Shown in pieces: positions 32,492-39,675 of a DNA stretch of 64,000 nt. Location of the stretch: contig NZ_JAPEPI010000003.1 in assembly GCF_026340305.1 (NCBI RefSeq), positions 248,001-312,000 of the forward strand, written 5' to 3'. The number at the start of each line of letters is the position of its first letter. Position 1 is the stretch's first letter. The position numbers and the translations under genes are program-made. This DNA is from Streptomyces sp. NBC_01381 (GTDB lineage Bacteria > Actinomycetota > Actinomycetes > Streptomycetales > Streptomycetaceae). The notes under the pieces were generated by a model. That model saw nothing but the letters and a program-made list of their open reading frames with translations. It was not told where the DNA came from and did no database searches.

Positions 32492-32526
32492 GTCGCCCGT
32501 CGCCCGTCGCCCGTCGCCCGTCGCCC
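32492..32526. repeat. 7-bp tandem repeat between aceA and aceB
   Basis: Five perfect copies of GTCGCCC end 15 bp before the aceB start codon, close to its ribosome site (GAGGAG at 32530-32535). Copy-number change could alter spacing or mRNA structure ahead of aceB. Confidence 0.92.
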
Positions 32527-32541
32527 GCTGAGGAGACCCGC

Positions 32542-34164
32542 ATGTCCATCGCCGCTCCGACCAGCCGTGCTCAGGTCCTCCCGGTACCGGGACACCGGCA
32601 CGACGAGATCCTCACTCCCGAGGCCCTGGATTTCGTGGGGCGTCTCGTCGACGCCTTCGCGGACCGCCGCCTCGACCTCCTCAAGGAGCGGACGCGGGTG
32701 GCGGCCAGGCTCGCCTCCGGCTCCCCGCTCGACTTCTCCATCGCCACCGCCGGCATACGCGCGGACGACTCCTGGCAGGTGGCGCCGCCGGCCCCCGGCC
32801 TGACCGACCGCCGGGTGGAGATCACCGGACCGCCGGAACGCCGGATGGCGGTCAACGCCCTCAACTCCGGTGCGCAGGTGTGGATGGCGGACTTCGAGGA
32901 CGCCACCGCGCCCACCTGGGACAACATCATCGGCGGTCAGCTGAACCTGCTGGACGCCATCGAGCGCAGGATCGACTTCAGCACGCCGGAGGGCAAGCGG
33001 TACCGGCTCGGCGAGCAGGTCGCGACCATCGTCGTACGCCCGCGCGGCTGGCATCTGACGGAGAATCATCTGGAGATCGGCGGCCGTCCGGCGCCCGCCT
33101 CCCTCGTCGACTTCGGCCTCTACTTCTTCCACTGCGCCCAGCGCCAGATCGACGCGGGGCACGGCCCGTACTTCTATCTGCCGAAGCTGGAGAGCCGCGA
33201 CGAGGCACGGCTGTGGAACGACGTATTCATCCTCGCCCAGGACCTCCTCGGCATCCCCCGCGGCACGATCCGGGCCACCGTCCTGATCGAGACCATCACG
33301 GCGGCCGTCCAGATGGAGGAGATCCTCTACGAGCTCCGCGAGCACAGCTCCGGGCTCAACGCCGGCCGCTGGGACTATCTCTTCAGCCTCATCAAGACCT
33401 TCGGGCACCGCACCGACTTCCTCCTTCCCGACCGGGCGAAGGTCACCATGACCGCCCCCTTCATGCGCGCCTACACCGAACTCCTGGTGCGCACCTGCCA
33501 CAAGCGGGGCGCGCACGCCATCGGCGGCATGTCCGCCCACGTACCCGGCAGGGACCCGGACGCCCACCAGGCGGCCCTGGCCACGGTGCGGCTCGACAAG
33601 GAACGTGAGGCCGAGGACGGCTTCGACGGCTCCTGGGTCGCCCACCCCGCGCTCGTGCCCGTCTGCCGCGAGGTGTTCGACGGAGTGCTCGACACCCGCC
33701 CGCATCAGATCGACCGCACCCGGAACGACGTCGAGGTGACGGCCGCCCAGTTGCTGTCCGTACGCCGCGTCAGCGCGCCACCCACGCCGGAGGGCGTACG
33801 CATCAACATCGCCGTCGCCCTGCGCTACTTCGCCGCATGGCTGAACGGACAGGGAGCCGTCGCCCTGGACGGTCTTATGGAGGACGCCGCCACGGCCGAG
33901 ATCGCCCGGGTGCAGATCTGGCAGTGGCTGCGCCACCGGGTCGTCGAGCGCGCGACGGTCGTGGAGCTGCTGGAGGACGAGCTCGCCGCGCTGGGCGCGG
34001 AGTATCCGTGGGCCCCCGTCGATGACGTCCGTGGCCTCTTCGAACGGACAGCCCTGGCACGGGAGTTGCCCGCCTTCTTCACGCTTGACGCCTACACCCG
34101 CCACCTCGCTCACCGCCCGGAAGGGCAGTCACTGGAGGGGCAGTCACCGGAGGGACAGTCATGA
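32542..34164 (+). CDS. aceB: malate synthase A
   Basis: A 540-residue malate synthase. The family signature is REHSSGLNAGRWDYLFSLIK. Other conserved blocks are VWMADFEDATAPTWDN (acidic Mg-binding region), GLYFFHCA and GGMSAHVPGRDP. It condenses glyoxylate with acetyl-CoA to malate, the second step of the bypass. The last 15 residues are three copies of an E-G-Q-S motif encoded by a 15-bp tandem repeat, which replace the usual C-terminal end. The stop overlaps the next start by 4 bp. Confidence 0.94.
   Translation: MSIAAPTSRAQVLPVPGHRHDEILTPEALDFVGRLVDAFADRRLDLLKERTRVAARLASGSPLDFSIATAGIRADDSWQVAPPAPGLTDRRVEITGPPERRMAVNALNSGAQVWMADFEDATAPTWDNIIGGQLNLLDAIERRIDFSTPEGKRYRLGEQVATIVVRPRGWHLTENHLEIGGRPAPASLVDFGLYFFHCAQRQIDAGHGPYFYLPKLESRDEARLWNDVFILAQDLLGIPRGTIRATVLIETITAAVQMEEILYELREHSSGLNAGRWDYLFSLIKTFGHRTDFLLPDRAKVTMTAPFMRAYTELLVRTCHKRGAHAIGGMSAHVPGRDPDAHQAALATVRLDKEREAEDGFDGSWVAHPALVPVCREVFDGVLDTRPHQIDRTRNDVEVTAAQLLSVRRVSAPPTPEGVRINIAVALRYFAAWLNGQGAVALDGLMEDAATAEIARVQIWQWLRHRVVERATVVELLEDELAALGAEYPWAPVDDVRGLFERTALARELPAFFTLDAYTRHLAHRPEGQSLEGQSPEGQS
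34117..34161 (+). repeat. 15-bp in-frame tandem repeat at the 3' end of aceB
   Basis: Three copies (34117-34131, 34132-34146, 34147-34161) of a unit like CCGGAGGGRCAGTCA encode P/L-E-G-Q-S. Each copy carries GGAGGG or GAAGGG, and the last one doubles as the ribosome site of the following gene. Confidence 0.92.
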
Positions 34165-35030
34165 GCACAGCCATCCGACGGGTCGGGGTCGTGGGCGCGG
34201 GCCAGATGGGCGCCGGAATCGCCGAGGTGTGCGCCCGCGCGGGCCTGGACACCGTGGTCTGCGAGGCCGACGCGGTAGCCGCCGGCGCCGCGCGTGAGCG
34301 GGTGGCCGTCTCGCTCGAACGCGCCGTCCAGCGCGGCAAGTTGGACCGCTTGAGCGCCGAGGACGCACTGGCCCGCATGGTGTTCACGGGCAGCCTCGAC
34401 GATCTGGCCGACCGTCAGCTCGTCATCGAGGCCGTCGTCGAGGACACCTCGGCGAAGACAGAGCTCTTCGCCTCCTTGGACAAGGTCATCGAGGATCCGG
34501 AGGCGATCCTCGCCACCAACACCTCCTCCATCCCGGTCATGCGTCTGGGCATGGCCACCGGACGCGCCGACCGCGTCGTCGGGCTGCACTTCTTCAACCC
34601 GGTCCCCGTCCTGCCTTTGGTCGAGGTGGTCTCCTCACTCCACACTTCCGCTCAAACGGTCGCGGTCGTACGGGACTTCGCCACACACACTCTGGGCAAG
34701 ACGGTCGTCCGATCCCAGGACAGGGCGGGCTTCGTCGTCAACGCGCTGCTCGTCCCCTACCTTCTCTCGGCGATCCGGATGACGGAGTCCGGCTTCGCCA
34801 CCGCCGCCGATGTGGACGCGGGCATGGAGCTGGGCTGCGCGCACCCGATGGGCCCGCTGAGACTGGCGGACCTGATCGGCCTGGACACGCTCGCCGCCAT
34901 CGCGGCATCTCTGTACGAAGAGTTCAAGGAACCCCTGTACGCACCGCCGCCGCTGCTCCAGCGGATGGTGGAAGCGGGGCTGCTCGGCCGCAAGAGCGGC
35001 CGCGGGTTCCACACCTACGACCGGGGCTGA
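34161..35030 (+). CDS. 3-hydroxyacyl-CoA (3-hydroxybutyryl-CoA) dehydrogenase
   Basis: A 289-residue protein. The NAD-binding motif is RVGVVGAGQMGAGIAEVCAR. Catalytic elements are ATNTSSIPV, VVGLHFFNPVPVLPLVEVV (catalytic His region) and DRAGFVVNALLVPYL. Length and composition fit the Hbd/PaaH type. It oxidises 3-hydroxybutyryl-CoA to acetoacetyl-CoA with NAD(P). The ATGA overlap with aceB and the shared Shine-Dalgarno repeat mean coupled translation. The cassette thus joins short-chain beta-oxidation or polyhydroxybutyrate turnover to the glyoxylate bypass. Confidence 0.92.
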   Translation: MSTAIRRVGVVGAGQMGAGIAEVCARAGLDTVVCEADAVAAGAARERVAVSLERAVQRGKLDRLSAEDALARMVFTGSLDDLADRQLVIEAVVEDTSAKTELFASLDKVIEDPEAILATNTSSIPVMRLGMATGRADRVVGLHFFNPVPVLPLVEVVSSLHTSAQTVAVVRDFATHTLGKTVVRSQDRAGFVVNALLVPYLLSAIRMTESGFATAADVDAGMELGCAHPMGPLRLADLIGLDTLAAIAASLYEEFKEPLYAPPPLLQRMVEAGLLGRKSGRGFHTYDRG

Positions 35031-35080
35031 GGGGCCCGGGTCCGCCGCCGGGCTGAGGGGCCTGCGGCTGCGGTGAGGGG

Positions 35081-35113
35081 GGCGCGGAACGGAGTGGTGA
35101 TCTGTTCCGCGCC
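35081..35113 (+). terminator. terminator of the aceA-aceB-dehydrogenase unit
   Basis: A perfect 10-bp stem (GGCGCGGAAC) with a 13-nt loop lies 50 bp after the dehydrogenase stop. Confidence 0.8.
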
Positions 35114-35327
35114 TTCCGGCCGCCCCTCCTGGTCTTGCCTCGATCTGCCCATATTCGCAGGACAGAGCCCTACTGGTTGCCGCCTGCCTCCGCCGGCTTC
35201 CTGATCCTTGGGAAGGGTTTCGCACTCCAGCGCAACGGAGTGCCTTACCAATGAATTGGGCCCCATCCCCTTTGCCCGGGGATGGAGCCCTGCGGCCTCT
35301 TCGCTGGTCAGGCCGCGGATGAACAGG
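35114..35327. other. hairpin-rich non-coding stretch
   Basis: No gene is visible. Three hairpins occur: GCACTCC/GGAGTGC, CCATCCCC/GGGGATGG, and GCGGCCT/AGGCCGC. The last ends about 20 bp beyond the stop of the reverse-strand secreted protein and can terminate it. I considered a riboswitch but found no recognisable core. Confidence 0.5.
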
Positions 35328-35624
35328 CTACCGCTGCCAGAGGGTGCCAATTTGGCTGTTGACCCTCGGGATTTCGGCGGTGGTAAAGCCGTCGTCAGCG
35401 ATCGAGACTTTGACAGTTTGGGAGCTGTGGCTGCAAGCCTGGCCGAGGAGACCTCCGAGGAGACCTCCGAGGAGGTCACAGAGGATGTTGTCGGTGGGGG
35501 TGGCCGCAGGAGCGACGGTGGTGGTGATCTTCGGGGGTCCTTCGGCATGGGCCGCACCTGCCGCGCCGAGAGAGGTGATGGCCAGGACGCCGGAGATGAA
35601 AGCGGCTTTGAGGGGAGTGTTCAT
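35328..35624 (-). CDS. small secreted protein with Leu/Gly repeat
   Basis: A 98-residue protein. A clear signal peptide (MNTPLKAAFISGVLAITSLG, cleavage near A-H-A at about residue 27) is followed by a short Thr/Pro/Ala segment. Next comes a hydrophobic LLGGLLGGLLGQ run encoded by a 12-bp repeat and flanked by two cysteines (49 and 64), then a polar tail. The Cys-bracketed Leu/Gly run recalls small surface-active or chaplin-like proteins, but no chaplin domain is present. Function unknown. ATG 35624 was chosen for the signal peptide. Confidence 0.65.
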   Translation of the reverse strand: MNTPLKAAFISGVLAITSLGAAGAAHAEGPPKITTTVAPAATPTDNILCDLLGGLLGGLLGQACSHSSQTVKVSIADDGFTTAEIPRVNSQIGTLWQR

Positions 35625-35731
35625 GGCATCCAGCCTCTGCCCGCCCCTGTCCCTGCGACAGTGGGATGCCGCCAGTGGAGTGAAGATCTGTTCCGCGCCT
35701 GCGCGCCTCCCCGCCTCCACGGCCGTGTGGC

Positions 35732-36721
35732 TCAGCCGGCGGCCAGTACCGGTCCGAAGGTCTGCCGCCCGATCTCCTCGGCACGCGCCTGGTCGACCAT
35801 CTTGCCCTGTACGTCCGGGTGTTGGGCGAGCCAGGACCGGGCCGAGGCCGCGGAGGTGAAGAAGTTCAGCGCGTCGCAGCACACCGTTGCAGCCGGGCCG
35901 GAGCAGGAGCGGCGCGCGACGATCACCACGGTGGATGCGGGCTCCCACCGCATGCGGCCGCCTCGGCCGGTGACGGTGACCGGTTCGCCCGACACCGGGT
36001 CCGACGAGGTGATCACCGCGTCCTCGGCGAGCATCGCCGAAATGCCCAGGGCATCGATCGCGCACATCGACCACACCCGCGTCCCGCTCGCCAAGGTCAC
36101 CTGGTGTGCGGTCGGCGTCGCGGAGAACGGATAGGCCGCCTGGATCCGACCCCCCTCGTCCAGCGTCAGGAAGTCCTCGCGCGCCAGCTCCGCGAGCACC
36201 TCGGCAGCGGACCGTCCCGCCTCGGCCGCGACGGTCTCCAGCGCGGCGGTCGGGGGCGCCTGCCCGGACGCGGCGAAGTGACGAAGCACCGCTTGGTGCA
36301 CCGCGCGCAGACCACGCTCGGCAGGTGCCCGGCGGCCGCGTCCGGCCCGGCCGACCGGGTCGAGCAGGTCCTCCTCGCAGCAGTCCTCGCTCACGGCGTC
36401 GGGCAGGCCGGCAGCGGTCAGGGCCCGGCGCAGTTCGGCCACGGCCGGTGCCCCGTCCACGGCGCCGTCCTCGTGGCGGTAGATCCGGCATGAAACGCTC
36501 GGCGCCGCCCCGGGCCTGGCGAAGGGGTCGTTTCCATCGAGCAGGACCGTGGGCGAGCCCGTCATGCCCCACCGAGCCGCCTCCGCCTCGTCCCGCACCT
36601 CGACCTGCACGACCTCGACCTGCACCACCTCGGCCGCACGCCCGGCCAGCGCGGCACGCAGCCTCTCCCGCGCCGCGGACGCGTTCGGGCAGTCCGGAAC
36701 CGTCAGTACCGTGATCCGCAT
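35732..36721 (-). CDS. merB: MerB-family alkylmercury lyase with thioredoxin-like N-terminal extension
   Basis: A 329-residue protein, longer than typical MerB (about 210-220). Residues 1-110 look like a thioredoxin/glutaredoxin-type domain (MRITVLTVPDCPNASAARE; SPTVLLDGNDPF), with a duplicated VVQVEVVQVEV strand. Residues 130-329 are MerB-like. The family's catalytic Cys, Asp and Cys are present as SMCAIDALG (C220, D223) and ATVCCDALNFF (C281/C282). MerB breaks carbon-mercury bonds. No merA lies nearby, so the product Hg(II) would need another reductase, or the enzyme serves a different substrate. ATG 36721. Confidence 0.85.
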   Translation of the reverse strand: MRITVLTVPDCPNASAARERLRAALAGRAAEVVQVEVVQVEVRDEAEAARWGMTGSPTVLLDGNDPFARPGAAPSVSCRIYRHEDGAVDGAPAVAELRRALTAAGLPDAVSEDCCEEDLLDPVGRAGRGRRAPAERGLRAVHQAVLRHFAASGQAPPTAALETVAAEAGRSAAEVLAELAREDFLTLDEGGRIQAAYPFSATPTAHQVTLASGTRVWSMCAIDALGISAMLAEDAVITSSDPVSGEPVTVTGRGGRMRWEPASTVVIVARRSCSGPAATVCCDALNFFTSAASARSWLAQHPDVQGKMVDQARAEEIGRQTFGPVLAAG

Positions 36722-36764
36722 GGCCGCCGTCCTCCCAGGTCGCTGCCGTCTGCCACCGACGCTA

Positions 36765-36788
36765 GACCTTCCAGTGCACTGGAAGGTC
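36765..36788. promoter_or_regulatory. perfect 24-bp MerR operator
   Basis: A perfect palindrome with half GACCTTCCAGTG. On the reverse strand it directly follows TTGACC with about 19-20 bp to a TAGCGT-like -10, the stretched spacing typical of MerR-activated promoters. It serves the lyase gene on one side and the MerR gene on the other. Confidence 0.88.
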
Positions 36789-36806
36789 AACGGCTAACCT
36801 GGAGAC

Positions 36807-37214
36807 ATGCGCATCGGGGAGCTGGCGACCGCGAGCGGAGTCACGACCAAGACCGTCCGCTTCTACGAGCAGGCCGGTCTCGTACCGGAACCGCCCCGCA
36901 CATCCAGCGGCTACCGCGACTATCCCGGCGAGAGCCTCACCCGCCTCGCCTTCATCCGTGACGCCCAGCACGCCGGGCTCACCCTTGCCGAGATCCGCGG
37001 CATCCTCGCCCTGCGCGACAGCGGCCAAGCGCCCTGCGACCACGTCAGCGAACTGATCGACGAGCACCTCGAAGAGATCGACCGGCGCATCTCCGAACTG
37101 CGCAAGACCCGCACCGCTCTCCGCGGCCTCGCCGAACGCGCCGCCGACACCGACCCGGCCTCCTGCACCGACACGGACATCTGCCGCCTCATCAGCCGGC
37201 CGCGGGTGCCATAG
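36807..37214 (+). CDS. MerR-family metal-type regulator
   Basis: A 135-residue MerR protein. The winged HTH is MRIGELATASGVTTKTVRFY, continuing EQAGLVPEPPRTSSGYRDY. A long dimerisation helix (HVSELIDEHLEEIDRRISEL) precedes a C-terminal Cys loop (SCTDTDIC). Another Cys sits at the start of the helix (APCDHV). The Cys arrangement is that of heavy-metal sensors such as ZntR/CueR/MerR. It is divergent from the MerB-like lyase across a perfect operator and is therefore its probable mercury-responsive activator. Confidence 0.9.
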   Translation: MRIGELATASGVTTKTVRFYEQAGLVPEPPRTSSGYRDYPGESLTRLAFIRDAQHAGLTLAEIRGILALRDSGQAPCDHVSELIDEHLEEIDRRISELRKTRTALRGLAERAADTDPASCTDTDICRLISRPRVP

Positions 37215-37333
37215 GAGTTCCCTGTAGCGCCTGCTGATATTTCGTCTTTGCCTCTCATTCTTCTCCGTACGTACCGTAAAACAGCTCGCCGATTCGCCGA
37301 GCGGACAATTACGTATTCGAGAGGACCGGTGGC

Positions 37334-38104
37334 ATGACCACGATCGAGAATGAATCGGGAACGCGAGAACTCGCGGGAAAGCGCGCCTTGGTCACGGGGG
37401 GTTCTCGCGGAATCGGAGCGGCCGTCGTGCGCCAACTCCTGGACGCGGGCGCCGAGGTGCTCACGACCGCCAGGTCGGCGACGAGCACGGTGCCGGAGGG
37501 GGCCGCCTTCGTGGCGGCCGACGTGCGGACGCGGGCCGGCGCGGAGGCGCTCGCCGCGGCCGCGCGGGAGATGCTCGGCGGGGTGGACGTGCTGGTCCAC
37601 AACGCGGGTGGGGCGGGGCCGTACGAGAGCACGTCGGCCATCCCTGACGAGGAGTGGCAGGACGCGCTCGACTTGAACTTCCTGGCGTCGGTACGGCTGG
37701 ACTCGCTGCTGGTACCGGCGATGCGGGAACGGCGTTCGGGGGTGATCATGCACGTCTCCTCCGCCGCGGTACCCCTCACTCCGCCGCCGTTCCTGCACTA
37801 CACGGCGGCGAAGGCGGCGCTGGAGAACTACAGCCGCGGACTGGCATCGGAGCTGGCCCCGTTCGGAATCCGGGTCAACACCGTGACTCCCGGCCGGGTC
37901 GCAACGCCCGGCGGCGAAGCGACGCGGGAGCAGTGGGCGCGCCTTGACCCGGCGCAGGGCCAGAACAACACCAACGTGCCGCTGGGCCGCGATGGCCGGC
38001 CCGACGACATCGCCCACGCGGTGCTGTTCCTCTTGTCCGACCGGGCGAGCTGGCTGACCGGGAGCAATCTCGTCGTGGACGGCGGCGAATTCCCCAGGGG
38101 CTGA
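37334..38104 (+). CDS. short-chain dehydrogenase/reductase
   Basis: A 256-residue classical SDR. The cofactor motif is ALVTGGSRGIGAAVV (TGxxxGIG). The active site is SS in HVSSAAVP and Y-x-x-x-K in HYTAAKAA, with N-A-G at LVHNAGGAGP. ATG 37334 follows GAGGA. It converges on a LysR gene with 12 bp between stops. Substrate unknown; the basic residue after the second strand (TTARSATS) hints at NADP. Confidence 0.9.
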   Translation: MTTIENESGTRELAGKRALVTGGSRGIGAAVVRQLLDAGAEVLTTARSATSTVPEGAAFVAADVRTRAGAEALAAAAREMLGGVDVLVHNAGGAGPYESTSAIPDEEWQDALDLNFLASVRLDSLLVPAMRERRSGVIMHVSSAAVPLTPPPFLHYTAAKAALENYSRGLASELAPFGIRVNTVTPGRVATPGGEATREQWARLDPAQGQNNTNVPLGRDGRPDDIAHAVLFLLSDRASWLTGSNLVVDGGEFPRG

Positions 38105-38116
38105 CGCCGACGGAAT

Positions 38117-39007
38117 TCAGGAATTCCACAACGCAAGGTTTGACCAGGTCTCCTTACAGAGGAATTCGAGAAGAGCCGTCTCCGCCGGGCCCATGCCGGG
38201 CCGGACCACGGCGATGACGGGCTGCGAGACGACCGGGAACACCGGGCGGACGAGGTGCTCGTGACCGTGGGGCACCGCGGAGGCCGGGACGAGCGTGACC
38301 CCAAGACCGTGGGCGGCCCAGCGCACGGCCGTCGCGGTCTGGGACACGCGGGCGGCCGTGGTCGGGGCCAGATCGTTGTCCCGCAGCACATTCAGGAGTA
38401 CGGCGTCGAGCGCGCTGTCGCGGTCGAACCTCACCCACGGCTCCCCCGCAAGGTCGCGCAGCTCGACCCGGTCGGCGGCGAGCTGCCGGTGCCCGGCGCC
38501 CAACGCCACGACGAACTCCTCGTCGCCGAGGTGGTGGGCGTCGGCGGGGCTCCGCTCGCATTCCGCCATCAGGGCGAGGTTCAGCACGCCCCGGCGGCAC
38601 AGCCGTTCCAGCTCGGCGGAGCTCGGCTCCTCGAAGACGGTGACCTCAAGGCGGGGGAAGCGGCGCCGCAGCGCGGCAAGGGCGCCCGGAAGCTGCCGCG
38701 TGCCGAAGCCCAGCTGCACCGCGACCACCAGCTCGCCCACCAGCTCGTCGGCACCGGCCCGAGCCGTCGCCCTCGCCCGCCGCGACGCGCGCACCGCGAC
38801 CTCCGCCTCCCGCAGGAAGGCACGGCCGACCACGGTGGGCACAAGGCCGGTCGGCGTGCGGGCGAACAGCTCCACGCCCAATTCCCGCTCCAGGGCGCGG
38901 ATCTGCTGGGACAGCGACGGTTGAGCGACGTGCAGCAGCTCCGCCGCCGCCGTCACCGAGCCCTCCTCCGCGACGGCCAGGGCGTACTCGTACTGACGAA
39001 GGCTCAT
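38117..39007 (-). CDS. LysR-family transcriptional regulator
   Basis: A 296-residue LysR protein. The N-terminal HTH is YALAVAEEGSVTAAAELLHV then AQPSLSQQIRALERELGVEL. The remainder is a two-lobed periplasmic-binding-type effector domain. ATG 39007 was chosen because it lies 2 residues before the family-typical LRQY start and follows GGGAGGGG. LysR proteins usually control a divergent neighbour. The divergent side here is only the short intergenic gap and a reverse-strand membrane gene, so the target is unclear; the convergent SDR is a possibility. Confidence 0.88.
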   Translation of the reverse strand: MSLRQYEYALAVAEEGSVTAAAELLHVAQPSLSQQIRALERELGVELFARTPTGLVPTVVGRAFLREAEVAVRASRRARATARAGADELVGELVVAVQLGFGTRQLPGALAALRRRFPRLEVTVFEEPSSAELERLCRRGVLNLALMAECERSPADAHHLGDEEFVVALGAGHRQLAADRVELRDLAGEPWVRFDRDSALDAVLLNVLRDNDLAPTTAARVSQTATAVRWAAHGLGVTLVPASAVPHGHEHLVRPVFPVVSQPVIAVVRPGMGPAETALLEFLCKETWSNLALWNS

Positions 39008-39125
39008 CGGCTGCCGTCCCCTCCCAGCGGTGGACGCGGCCCACCCCGTTGAAATCGCTGCAGAAATCAGCAACTCACTTCCGCCGGCGGAGATTCCCGT
39101 GGAGACGGCCGGAGCCGATCCACTC

Positions 39126-39560
39126 TCAACGGCGGCCGGTTCCGTCGCGCGGGGTGATGCGGCGGTAGGCGGCGCGGGCGTGCAGGACGCGGCCTGTCGC
39201 GGCGCCGAGGAGAGTCGCGGCCAGCAGGCAGGCCATCCATTCGGGGTCGCGGTGCCCGGCCCAGGAGATCTCGCCGGTGGGGGCGGCCGCGAAGATGTTC
39301 AAGAGGGCCCAGCACAACAGAGCCGTTCCGGGCGCCGCGGCGAGCCGGCTCCGCACCCCGAGCACGGCGGCGAGCAGCGACAGGGCGGCGAGCGCGAACC
39401 CCGTGCGATCGAGCACGCCGAGCAGGTCGAAGAGGCTCACAAGACCAAACGCTCCCGCATAAGCCCCCGCCCAGATGAGGGGCGTCGGAACCGGCTCGGG
39501 AACAGCCCTCGCACCACTGGCCACCTGCCGCCATTCCACCACTGTCAGGTCCTCCCCCAT
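39126..39560 (-). CDS. small integral membrane protein, unknown function
   Basis: A 144-residue protein with four hydrophobic segments (approximately LIWAGAYAGAFGLVSLFDLL, TGFALAALSLLAAVLGV, GTALLCWALLNIFAAAP, WMACLLAATLLGAATG). The polar N-terminus MGEDLTVVEWRQVASGAR precedes them. ATG 39560 is the most natural start; an upstream ATG at 39602 is also in frame. I do not recognise the family. It lies downstream of the collagenase gene, separated by a strong terminator. Confidence 0.65.
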   Translation of the reverse strand: MGEDLTVVEWRQVASGARAVPEPVPTPLIWAGAYAGAFGLVSLFDLLGVLDRTGFALAALSLLAAVLGVRSRLAAAPGTALLCWALLNIFAAAPTGEISWAGHRDPEWMACLLAATLLGAATGRVLHARAAYRRITPRDGTGRR

Positions 39561-39619
39561 CCCCGGGCCGGCATCGTCGCCGTGGCCCACAGGGCCGGAC
39601 ACGATTGTTCCCCATGCGT

Positions 39620-39651
39620 CGGCGGCCGGACACAGGTGTGCCCGGCCGCCG
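39620..39651 (-). terminator. terminator of the collagenase gene
   Basis: A perfect 10-bp stem (CGGCGGCCGG) is extended by an inner CAC/GTG pairing. It lies 25 bp beyond the M9 peptidase stop. Confidence 0.85.
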
Positions 39652-39675
39652 CCCCCGTAGGCATGGATCAGCAGA

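Larger units (their letters stand above)
35091..35701. repeat. 24-bp direct repeat flanking a small secreted-protein gene
   Basis: Copies at 35091-35114 and 35678-35701 match at 22 of 24 bases (GGAGTG-NN-GATCTGTTCCGCGCCT). The first copy contains the loop and right arm of the dehydrogenase terminator; the second lacks the left arm. The repeats bracket the 98-residue secreted-protein gene, as if that segment were inserted or duplicated. Confidence 0.7.

Noticed and set aside
35160..35330. Possible riboswitch or structured RNA (three hairpins in a row)
   Set aside because: No conserved core such as a B12 box or TPP or SAM motif was recognisable, and the last hairpin is explained as a terminator.
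35328..35624. Chaplin or rodlin gene
   Set aside because: The signal peptide and hydrophobic run are suggestive, but the chaplin domain pattern is absent.
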